From DATATJ01 sp963789075 (GTDB taxonomy: Bacteria; Acidobacteriota; Vicinamibacteria; Vicinamibacterales; CAVVIG01): DNA of 64,000 nucleotides. The position numbers were made by a program, and so were the translations under genes. Shown one piece after another: positions 34,769-42,398 of the stretch; positions within the stretch are counted from its first letter, which is position 1; each line of letters begins with the position of its first letter. Location: positions 186,001 to 250,000 of the forward strand of contig CAWBJQ010000014.1 in NCBI GenBank assembly GCA_963789075.1. Reading direction: 5' to 3'. Below the pieces are notes generated by a model, which saw only the letters and a program-made list of their open reading frames with translations, made no database searches and was not told the DNA's origin.

Positions 34769-34981
34769 TCAACGACGTCCGGACATTTCGCGCAGATGTG
34801 CGAGGCGGAACCACGCAAAGAGGCTGGCTGCGACGGCCGCGGTGGCCATCACCGCGGTGGAGATTGCGAGCACCGGGAAGGACGACCAGCTGAACAGGCA
34901 CGTGATACCGGAGGCGACGGCAAGGTAGGTCAGCCACTGCGCCACCTGATACATCGCCGCCGTGGACTCCCACCATCGCAT
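34769..34981 (-). CDS. possible small two-helix membrane protein
   Basis: Up to 70 residues, start at 34981 or at an ATG at 34954 (GGGAG some 10 bases before). Two hydrophobic segments are visible: VAQWLTYLAVASGITCLFSW and FPVLAISTAVMATAAVAASLFAWF, ending with a charged RLAHLREMSGRR. Such an arrangement is unlikely by chance in GC-rich DNA, but no family is recognised and the ribosome site is weak. The palindromic repeat array lies immediately downstream. Confidence 0.42.
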   Translation of the reverse strand: MRWWESTAAMYQVAQWLTYLAVASGITCLFSWSSFPVLAISTAVMATAAVAASLFAWFRLAHLREMSGRR

Positions 34982-35045
34982 CGCGTCGACATTCTGAGCG
35001 CCTCCGCGACGCGGGTCAAACGACAGACCGCCGTGTTCGTGTTAT

Positions 35046-35925
35046 TTGTGTATCGTCGATGAAATCCACATTCTCGCGAAACGCCACGTCCACACGCTCG
35101 CTGATTTTGCTTCGTCGAACGTGCTCGTGGCCTTCGACTATGACGGCACGCTCGCTCCGATTGTGTCGGACCCGGCCGTGGCGCGATCTGCCGCGAGCCA
35201 CGCGCCGCCTACTGGCCGCTGCCGCAGACCGGTATCCCTGCGTGGTCATCTCCGGCCGCGCGCGACACGATGTGACCAAACGCGTTGGCAGCATTCCACT
35301 GTTTCACGTGTCGGGCAATCATGGTCTTGAACCGTGGGCGCAAACGGCCGGCTATGCTCGCCGCGTCAAGGGATGGGTTCGCCGGCTCAGGGAACGCCTG
35401 GCGTCGTACTCAGGAGTCGTTGTCGAGGACAAGACGTACTCGGTGACCATTCACTACCGGAACGCCGTGCACGGGCGCCGGCTGCTCGCGGCGATCGACC
35501 GGGCAGTGCGTGGGCTCCGCGGGGCGCGCTCGCTCGGTGGCCAGCAAGCGATCAGCCTCGTGCCGAGAGACGCGCCGACCAAAGGCGCGGCGCTCGAACA
35601 CGCGCGGCGCCTGCTGGCGTGCGACACGGCGATCTACGTCGGCGACGATCAAGCGGACGAAGACGCCTTCAGCGCTGCACACGCCGATCGTCTCCTGGCG
35701 ATCCGGATTGGCGCGCGGCGGCAGTCGCGGGCGCCCTACTACCTCAGGAATCAGCCGGAGATCGACGATCTCCTGCGTGCGCTGCTCGCGTTCCGGCCGT
35801 TGAACCCGTGTCTCGCGCCGCAAGGCCGGCGGTCGCCCGGATTCCGGAGTCTCTTCGATGCCTGCAGCGTTCGGTGTCACGTCGGGCCGTCGACCGCGCA
35901 ACACGCAGTACGTGACGGCGCATGA
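35046..35925 (+). CDS. otsB: trehalose-6-phosphate phosphatase, one frame change
   Basis: A HAD-superfamily phosphatase that converts trehalose-6-phosphate to trehalose. The first frame, from a TTG near 35046, gives HTLADFASSNVLVAFDYDGTLAPIVSDPAVA with the DxDGT nucleophile motif. Near 35190 the frame changes and continues RRLLAAAADRYPCVVISGRARHDVTKRV, FHVSGNHGLEPW, VEDKTYSVTIHYRNA, VPRDAPTKGAALEHARRLL and IYVGDDQADEDAFSAA, the metal-binding GDDxxDE motif. All catalytic motifs are present. The N-terminal start is uncertain. It overlaps the next gene by 4 bp (ATGA) and is the first gene of a cluster that also contains the synthase. Confidence 0.85.
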
Positions 35926-37226
35926 ATTCGAACCGGCCATCCGTGTCGCGCGACACGCGTCTGCTGCTCGGGATCGTGCTCGTCTCGATCGCTCTGCTCT
36001 GGCTCCTGGCGCGAATCCGGTTTCCCGATCGCGTCCCGACGCCGAATCCCGTGCCGCCGGTGCTCGCCCAGCTCACGGCCCCGTCGGCCTTCGACGACAT
36101 CGCCGCGTCAGTGGAGACGCTCCAGCCGCGGCTCGAGCCGTTGATCGCCGCCGTCGACACGCAGCCGCCGCATCAGCGCTACGCCGTGGCCTCGACGCGG
36201 ACCGTGTCGGCGCTGCGATTCCGAGACGACCTCGCAGTGGCGCTCATTGGCGGAAGCGCCGGCGATGCGCCGGACACGCGGGTGATTGGCGCCACGGAGA
36301 TCGCGCGCGACCCGGCGTCGCAGCTGGCGGTGATTCGGCTGCCGGCTGGCACCGCGCCGCTGCTGTCGACCTGGACGCCGCGGTGGCTGCCCTCTCCGCG
36401 CGTCATGATTGCCGCCGCGGTCTGGCGCAACGGCATTTCGTTCCGGCCGATCTTCATCGGCTCCCTGCAGTCTACGGCGAGCCCGACATGGATGGGGCCG
36501 ATCTGGACGCTGCCGCCGCCGGTCGATCTCGACGCCGGCACGTTCGTCTTCACCACCGACGGCACGCTCGCGGGCCTTGCCGTCGGCCGCGGGAGTCAGC
36601 ACGCTCTGGTGCCCGCCGACACCGTGCTCGACATCGCCGATCGCCTCAGTCGCGACGCACAGAAACCGCGCGGTCACCTCGGGATCGAGGCGCAGCCGCT
36701 CACGCCTGCGCTAGCCGCCGCGACCGGCGCCAAGACTGGCGTCATCGTCTCGTGGGTCGATCCGAACGGACCGGCGGCCGGCGTGGTGAGCGTTTCGGAC
36801 GTCATCGATCGCATCGGCAACGACGCCGTGTCGACGGTCGAGGAGTGGCAGGCGCGCACGGCGCGCCTGGTTGCGAACGAGTCGACCGTGCTCGGCGTGC
36901 GTCGGCAGAATGAGGTCCGCGAAGTACGGGTGACCGCGAGCGCCGCGATCGCGCCCGCCGTCGCGCAGAGCGATCGGTCGCCGGGGCTCACGCTCCGCAC
37001 GCTTCCACGCGTCGGCGCTACTGTCACGCGCATAGATTCGGATTCGCCCGCGGCGCGCGCCGGGCTCCAGGTTGGAGACGTCCTGACGCTCGTGGGCGGC
37101 GTCCAGGCGCCGACTGCCGCACAGGCCGCACACGAGCTCGCCGCCGCTGCGCGGGAACGGCCGATTCTGCTCGGACTCAATCGCGGCGCCACGCACTACC
37201 TTCTGACGCTCGAAAGAACGTGGTGA
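35922..37226 (+). CDS. membrane-anchored HtrA-like pseudoprotease with two PDZ domains
   Basis: A 434-residue protein with an N-terminal transmembrane helix (LLLGIVLVSIALLWLLARI). Residues 50-230 follow the trypsin-like HtrA layout (RYAVASTRTVSALRF, IARDPASQLAVIRLP, VDLDAGTFVFTTDGTLAGLAVG), but the usual GNSGG serine motif and histidine motif are not recognisable, so it is probably not a protease. Two PDZ domains follow: HLGIEAQPLTPALAAATGAKTGVIVSWVDPNGPAAG and GATVTRIDSDSPAARAGLQVGDVLTLVGG. It may act as a periplasmic binding or scaffolding protein. It overlaps the genes on both sides, so it belongs to the trehalose/antiporter operon. Confidence 0.78.
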   Translation: MNSNRPSVSRDTRLLLGIVLVSIALLWLLARIRFPDRVPTPNPVPPVLAQLTAPSAFDDIAASVETLQPRLEPLIAAVDTQPPHQRYAVASTRTVSALRFRDDLAVALIGGSAGDAPDTRVIGATEIARDPASQLAVIRLPAGTAPLLSTWTPRWLPSPRVMIAAAVWRNGISFRPIFIGSLQSTASPTWMGPIWTLPPPVDLDAGTFVFTTDGTLAGLAVGRGSQHALVPADTVLDIADRLSRDAQKPRGHLGIEAQPLTPALAAATGAKTGVIVSWVDPNGPAAGVVSVSDVIDRIGNDAVSTVEEWQARTARLVANESTVLGVRRQNEVREVRVTASAAIAPAVAQSDRSPGLTLRTLPRVGATVTRIDSDSPAARAGLQVGDVLTLVGGVQAPTAAQAAHELAAAARERPILLGLNRGATHYLLTLERTW

Positions 37227-38353
37227 GAGAACAGCCGCTCGACTCACTGACGCCAGCCATCGATGGCACGCGCCGCCGGTGGCCGTCGCGCCGGCTGGCA
37301 ACGGGACTCTCACCGACGCCAAGGCCCGGCCTGGTACTTGTCCTCGTCGGCACGGCGCTCGGTCCTCATGGTCTCGGCGTGCTCTCCGTGCCGGCCCTTG
37401 ATTCGCTGGACCCCGCCATTTCGGTGGCGCTGGCCGCGCTCGGAGTTCTCGTCGGACTCGGCATCGAGGGGCGGCGGCCGGGCGAGGGCCGTCTCCTCGG
37501 CGCGGCGAGTCTCGAAACCGTCGCGACCATCCTGCTCATGGCGCTGGGGATTCTGATGATCCGCGGGCCGCTGTTCGTGCGCGATCAGATCCCGTGGCTG
37601 CTGGCGCTGATGCTCGGCCTATGCGCGGCATCCTCTTCCGCCGCCGCGGACACGTCCGACACCGCCGGCGGTGTCTTCGCCGCGCGCATCGCGGATCTCG
37701 ACGATGTGCTGCCGATCGTGCTCGGGGTGCTGGTGGTCCTTTGGACGCGGCCGGGCACGCCGGTCGCCGTCGCGTGGTTCGTCGTGCGCGCCGCCCTGAT
37801 CGCCGTGGCCATCGCCTTCGCCACGTGGCTCCTGATCACGCAGACCTCCTCTGAAAGCGAGCAGCGGGTGTTTGCGATCGGCGCGCTGCTGCTGCTCGGC
37901 GGCGCCGCCGCGCATCTGTCGCTCTCGGCGCTGTTCGCCGGGCTGATCGCCGGCGTGTGCTGGAACGCGGCGGGCGGCTTGGGGCGGGAGAGTATCGCGC
38001 GCGACATGCGCTACCTCCAGCACCCCCTCGTCGTCCTCTTGCTCGTCGTGGCCGGCTCGCGGCTGGAGATCTCGATCGATCGCGTCGGTCTCGTCGTCGC
38101 GTACGTGGTGCTGCGGCTCGCGGGGAAGCGCGTGGGCGGATGGCTGGCCGGTCGCGCCGTGCCGCACGGGCCCTCCGTTGATCCGGGATTCTCGCTGAGC
38201 TCGCCCGGCGTCGTCGGCATCGCGATCGCGCTCAACGTGCTCCAGTCGAACGCCGGATCGGCCGCGAGCAGGATGCTCTTCGCCGTGGTCGTCGTGGGAT
38301 CGCTGGGATCGGAGCTGCTCTCGCTGCTTATTTCACGCCGGGAGGCTGCGTGA
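37220..38353 (+). CDS. cation:proton antiporter-like membrane protein
   Basis: A 377-residue, strongly hydrophobic protein with about ten helices. PTPRPGLVLVLVGTALGPHGLGVLS and LDPAISVALAALGVLVGLGIEG resemble the first helices of CPA2-type sodium/proton exchangers; GGAAAHLSLSALFAGLIAGVCW and PLVVLLLVVAGSRLEI resemble the later ones, as does the ending SSPGVVGIAIALNVLQ. Conservation is lower than in the gene after it, and I see no clear ion-binding aspartate pair, so it might be a regulatory or partner subunit. Starts are GTG at 37220 or 37223, overlapping the previous stop; its own stop overlaps the GTG of the next gene. Confidence 0.7.
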   Translation: MVREQPLDSLTPAIDGTRRRWPSRRLATGLSPTPRPGLVLVLVGTALGPHGLGVLSVPALDSLDPAISVALAALGVLVGLGIEGRRPGEGRLLGAASLETVATILLMALGILMIRGPLFVRDQIPWLLALMLGLCAASSSAAADTSDTAGGVFAARIADLDDVLPIVLGVLVVLWTRPGTPVAVAWFVVRAALIAVAIAFATWLLITQTSSESEQRVFAIGALLLLGGAAAHLSLSALFAGLIAGVCWNAAGGLGRESIARDMRYLQHPLVVLLLVVAGSRLEISIDRVGLVVAYVVLRLAGKRVGGWLAGRAVPHGPSVDPGFSLSSPGVVGIAIALNVLQSNAGSAASRMLFAVVVVGSLGSELLSLLISRREAA

Positions 38354-41106
38354 AGCGCCTGCTTGCGGTTGCGATCGTCGCGGTTGCGCTGGTGTGGATT
38401 CGTCGACTCGGGACTCCGGGTGTCGATCTTCCGACCACGGCTCTGGCGCTCGGCTTCACGCTGGTGGTGGCGATGGTCACCGGCGAGCTTCTGCGCCGGT
38501 TCCGCCTGCCGCGGCTGACCGGCTACCTCCTGTTCGGTGTGCTGATTGGTCCGTACCTCGGGAATGTGATCACGCAGCCGATGGCGAGGCAGCTTCAGAC
38601 GGTCAACGGCATCGCCACGACGCTCATTGCCTTCATCGCCGGTCTCACGCTCAACTTCGAACGCATCGGCCGCGGTGTCGCCGGCGTCCCGCGCATGATC
38701 GCGACGACGCTCGCCGTCGCGATGGCTGGCGTCTTCGCAGTCGCCTGGATCGCCTGGGCCTGGCTGCCTGTCGCACCCGATGCGACGGGCGCGGCGAAGC
38801 TGGTGATGGTCGCGTTGTTCGTCATCATCGTCGTCAGTTTCTCGCCGACGATGACCGCCGCAGTGATCTCGGAGACGGGCGCACGGGGACGCCTGAGCGA
38901 TCTGGTGCTGGCCATCGTCGTCGTCGCCGACCTCGTAGCGCTGGTGCTGTTCTCGCTGGCGATGCAATTCGCACGCGTGGCCCTCGCCGCGGGCGCCAGC
39001 GCGGACGTGAATATCCTGGTGCGGCTCGCCTGGGAGATCGGCGGCGCGCTCGCATTCGGCAGCCTCGTCGGTGCGCTCTTCGCTTTGTACCTGCGGTACG
39101 TCGCGCGCGAGGTCACGCTCGTCCTGCTCGGTCTCTGCGCGCTGCTGACCCAGGTCGGTGTGACGCAGGGCTTCGAGCCGCTGCTGGCAGCGATGGCCGC
39201 CGGCATGGTGATTCAGAACGTCGCGGTGCCGCAAGGCGATGCGCTCAAGGTCGCCATCCAGCGCGGCGCGCTGCCGGTGCTCGTGGTCTTCTTCGTGGCC
39301 ACGGGCGCCTCGCTCCAGCTCGATGCGTTGACGACGATGGGGTTCGTGGCGATCGCGCTGGCCGGGGCGCGCATCGCGTCGATCCGGCTGGGCGTGCTGG
39401 CCGGATTGCGCGCGTCGGGCATCGATCGACGCACGGGCGGCTACGCGTGGACCGGACTCGTCTCGCAGGCGGGCATCACGCTGGGGCTCGCGTCCGTGCT
39501 GGCGACGGAATTTCCGCCGTGGGGCATCCGCGTGCAGACGATTCTCGTCGCGCTCATCGCGATCGACGAGCTGGTCGGTCCGCTGTTGTTTCGCACGGGC
39601 CTGGCGAGGGCCGGAGAGATCGACGCCCACGTGCGGCGTCCGCTGATCGTGGTGTCGAATCGCGAGCCCTACCTGCACAACTACGAGCCGGACGGCGGCA
39701 TCGCCGTCGCCGCGTCAGCGGGCGGTGTGGCGGTGGCGCTCGACGCGCTGATGCGCGAGCGCGACGGCGTGTGGATCGCGTACGGTGACGGCACCGCCGA
39801 TCGCGCGGTCGTGGACGCCCGCGACAGAGTGCGCGTTCCGCCCGACAGTCCGTCCTATCAGCTGCGGCGGCTCTGGCTCGACCCAGCCGAGTACGCCGCC
39901 TACTACGGCGGCTTCGCGAACGAAGGGCTGTGGCCGCTGTGCCACCTGGTGGACGTGCGGCCGCAATTTCGCAGCGAGGACTGGGCGGCGTATCAGTCCG
40001 TCAATGCGCGGTTCGCTGCGGCAGTCGACGAGGAGCTGCCGACGCCGGAAACGCCGGTCTTCATTCAGGACTATCACCTGGCGCTGGTGGCGGCGCGGCT
40101 GCGCGAGCGCCGGCCCGCCGCACGCACGGCGCTGTTCTGGCATATTCCGTGGCCGTATCCGGATCGGCTGCGCATCTGTCCGTGGCGGCGCGAGATCCTG
40201 GCGGGACTGCTCGCCAACGATCTGGTGGCCTTCCAGCTCGAACGCGATCGCCGGAACTTCGTGCTGGCCGTCGAGGAGGAGCTCGATGCCGAGGTGGACG
40301 CGGACGGTCAGCGCATCTGGTTGGGCGGCCGCGTCTGCACGGTCACGGCGGCGCCCATCGGCGTCGACTACGATCGCATCCAGAGCGTCACTGGCGATTC
40401 GGCGCTCGTGCTCGAGCAACAGCGGCTGCGGCAGACGTTCGGACTCGACGCCCCGATTCTCGGATTGGGCGTGGATCGTCTCGACTACACGAAAGGCATT
40501 CCGGAACGTCTCGAGGCGCTCGATCGCGTCTTCACGCGCCGGCCAGACCTGCGCGGCAAGCTGACGTTTCTTCAGATCGGCGTGCCCTCCCGCTCGAGCC
40601 TCGACAGCTACAGCGCCATCGAAGCCGAGATCGATCGCAAGGTGAGCGACGTGAACCGGCGGCACGGGTTGCCGGGGCTGCCGCCGCCGATCTATTACCA
40701 CAAGGCCGCCCTCACGCTGCCGAGCCTCGTGGCGCTGTATCGTCTCGCGCATTTCTGCATCGTCAGCTCGCTGCACGACGGCATGAATCTCGTCGCGAAG
40801 GAATTCGTTGCGGCGCGGGACGACGAGGATGGGGTGCTCGTGCTCAGCGCGCTCGCCGGCGCGGCGCAAGAGCTTCGCGACGCGTTGATCATCAACCCGT
40901 ACGACATCGACGATTTTGCGAACGCGCTGATGCAGGCGCTCGATATGCCGATCCAGGAGCGCCGCCTGCGCATGCTGGCGATGCGGCGGATCGTGGCCGG
41001 CCGCAACGTGTTCGGCTGGGCGTCGGACATCCTGGAAGGGCTCGAGAGCCTCTGGACCAAGCCGCTGGAGTACGCGGCGCGCGCCCCGGAGGACGCGCCT
41101 GTGTGA
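38350..41106 (+). CDS. fusion of cation:proton antiporter and trehalose-6-phosphate synthase
   Basis: A single open frame of 918 residues. Residues 1-420 are a complete CPA2-type antiporter (FRLPRLTGYLLFGVLIGP, GIATTLIAFIAGLTLNFERI, FSPTMTAAVISETGARGRLSDL, VVADLVALVLFSLAM, GLVSQAGITLGLASVL). From about 430 it is trehalose-6-phosphate synthase (GT20): LIVVSNREPYLHN with a glycine-rich loop, FIQDYHLALVAARLRERRP (about 570), LFWHIPWPYPD (about 596), LGVDRLDYTKGIPERLEAL (about 707) and SSLHDGMNLVAKEFVAA (about 806). The known substrate-binding Arg, Lys, Asp and Glu are all in place. The synthase uses UDP-glucose and glucose-6-phosphate. The linker is short (ARAGEIDAHVRRP). Either a real fusion or the loss of one stop codon. 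Confidence 0.85.
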   Translation: MKRLLAVAIVAVALVWIRRLGTPGVDLPTTALALGFTLVVAMVTGELLRRFRLPRLTGYLLFGVLIGPYLGNVITQPMARQLQTVNGIATTLIAFIAGLTLNFERIGRGVAGVPRMIATTLAVAMAGVFAVAWIAWAWLPVAPDATGAAKLVMVALFVIIVVSFSPTMTAAVISETGARGRLSDLVLAIVVVADLVALVLFSLAMQFARVALAAGASADVNILVRLAWEIGGALAFGSLVGALFALYLRYVAREVTLVLLGLCALLTQVGVTQGFEPLLAAMAAGMVIQNVAVPQGDALKVAIQRGALPVLVVFFVATGASLQLDALTTMGFVAIALAGARIASIRLGVLAGLRASGIDRRTGGYAWTGLVSQAGITLGLASVLATEFPPWGIRVQTILVALIAIDELVGPLLFRTGLARAGEIDAHVRRPLIVVSNREPYLHNYEPDGGIAVAASAGGVAVALDALMRERDGVWIAYGDGTADRAVVDARDRVRVPPDSPSYQLRRLWLDPAEYAAYYGGFANEGLWPLCHLVDVRPQFRSEDWAAYQSVNARFAAAVDEELPTPETPVFIQDYHLALVAARLRERRPAARTALFWHIPWPYPDRLRICPWRREILAGLLANDLVAFQLERDRRNFVLAVEEELDAEVDADGQRIWLGGRVCTVTAAPIGVDYDRIQSVTGDSALVLEQQRLRQTFGLDAPILGLGVDRLDYTKGIPERLEALDRVFTRRPDLRGKLTFLQIGVPSRSSLDSYSAIEAEIDRKVSDVNRRHGLPGLPPPIYYHKAALTLPSLVALYRLAHFCIVSSLHDGMNLVAKEFVAARDDEDGVLVLSALAGAAQELRDALIINPYDIDDFANALMQALDMPIQERRLRMLAMRRIVAGRNVFGWASDILEGLESLWTKPLEYAARAPEDAPV

Positions 41107-41142
41107 GCGGAGCATCATGCGTCACGAAGACCCGATGAACAC

Positions 41143-41238
41143 GTCCTTCGACAGGCTCAGGACGAGCGGGTAACCGCTCATGGTGAGCTTGCCTGCCCCC
41201 GCTGTGTGGGGGTCGAACCATGTGTTCTGCGTGACCTC
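41143..41238. repeat. dispersed RPEPVEG/LSLSKD-type palindromic repeat
   Basis: CTTCGACAGGCTCAGGACGAGCGG followed by CCGCTCATGGTGAGCTTG and, further on, TCGAACCATG is the widespread element whose translations read RPEPVEG and LSLSKD. Here its right part is split by CCTGCCCCCGCTGTGTGGGGG, which itself forms a 5-bp CCCCC/GGGGG hairpin. It fills most of the gap between the fusion gene and the glycosyltransferase. Confidence 0.75.
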
Positions 41239-41337
41239 CGCGAGTTCGTGATGAGCCGTGCCGTTGGAGATGGACCTCTGTGTCCGCCCGCACGCTGGCG
41301 CGTGGCTTGCACCCGCCCGCATCGTCGTAGGTCAACG

Positions 41338-42396
41338 TTGCGAATTGCCCAGGTCGCGCCGTTGTTCGAAAGTGTGCCGCCCGTGCTCTATGGCGGCACC
41401 GAACGAGTGGTGTCGTACCTCACTGAAGAGCTCGTCGGCCTCGGCCATGACGTCACGCTGTTCGCGAGCGGCGACTCGCAGACACGCGCGACGCTCGTCC
41501 CGATGTGCGCGCGATCGCTGCGTCTCAATCCGGCGTGCCGCGATCGTCTCGCATGGCACGTGCTGATGACTGAGCGCATTGCGGCGCGGGCCGATCAGTT
41601 CGACATCATTCATTTTCACATCACCCACATCCACTATCCGTTGGTGCGCCGGCTTGCGTCGATGCACGTCACGACCGTCCACGGCCGGCTCGATCTGCCC
41701 GAACTCCTCCCGCTGTACGAAGAGTTCGCGGATGTGCCGCTGGTGTCGATCTCGGACGCGCAGCGGAAGCCGGTTCCTCACGCGAACTGGATGGCGACGA
41801 TTCCCCACGGCCTGCCCGACGATGCCTTCTCTTTTCACGTGGAGCCGGACGACTATCTCGCGTTCCTCGGGCGCATCTCTCCGGAGAAGGGCGTGGATCG
41901 CGCGATCGCGATCGCGACGGCGCTTGGCATTCCGCTTAGAATTGCGGCCAAGGTGGACGACGCAGACCTGGAGTATTTCGGGCGCGACATTCAACCGCTG
42001 CTGCAAGCGCCCGGGATCGAGTTCGTCGGGGAGATCGACGATGATGAGAAGGACCGGTTTCTCGGCGGCGCACGGGCGCTGTTGTTTCCGGTCGACTGGC
42101 CCGAGCCGTTCGGGCTTGTGATGATCGAGGCGCTCGCGTGCGGCACGCCGGTCGTCGCGTTCCGCTGCGGATCGGTGCCGGAGATCATCGAGTCTGGGCG
42201 CAGCGGCTTCATTGTCGACACCGTGGAGGAAGCGATCGCCGCCGTCCGCTGCATCGCGACCATCGATCGCCGGGCGTGCCGGCGGGCGTTCGAACAGCGC
42301 TTCACCGCCCACCGGATGGCCCGACAGCACGAGGATCTCTACGCGCGCCTCCTCGCGGCGAAAACGGCACACCCCCGCTGCGTCGCGGGCTCCTGA
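41338..42396 (+). CDS. family 4 glycosyltransferase
   Basis: About 352 residues from the TTG at 41338 (L-RIAQVAPLFESVPPVLYGGTERVVSYLTEELV), the typical GT4 N-terminus; the frame is open further upstream without similarity. The acceptor domain continues with FDIIHFHITHIHYPLVRRL and VTTVHGRLDLPEL; the nucleotide-sugar domain has LAFLGRISPEKGVDRAIAIA, FVGEIDDDEKDRFLGGARALLFPVDWPEPFGLVMIEALACGTPVVAF and GSVPEIIESGRSGFIV, including the E-x7-E motif. GT-B retaining enzyme of the cytoplasm. Its position 2 bp before the amylo-alpha-1,6-glucosidase gene suggests a role in glucan or glucosyl-solute synthesis. Confidence 0.88.
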   Translation: MRIAQVAPLFESVPPVLYGGTERVVSYLTEELVGLGHDVTLFASGDSQTRATLVPMCARSLRLNPACRDRLAWHVLMTERIAARADQFDIIHFHITHIHYPLVRRLASMHVTTVHGRLDLPELLPLYEEFADVPLVSISDAQRKPVPHANWMATIPHGLPDDAFSFHVEPDDYLAFLGRISPEKGVDRAIAIATALGIPLRIAAKVDDADLEYFGRDIQPLLQAPGIEFVGEIDDDEKDRFLGGARALLFPVDWPEPFGLVMIEALACGTPVVAFRCGSVPEIIESGRSGFIVDTVEEAIAAVRCIATIDRRACRRAFEQRFTAHRMARQHEDLYARLLAAKTAHPRCVAGS

Positions 42397-42398
42397 CC

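Noticed and set aside
38011..39678. Long open frame (555 codons) on the minus strand opposite the antiporter domain
   Set aside because: Composition is Arg/Asp/Gln/His-rich as expected for the antisense of GC-rich coding DNA; the plus strand encodes a conserved antiporter.
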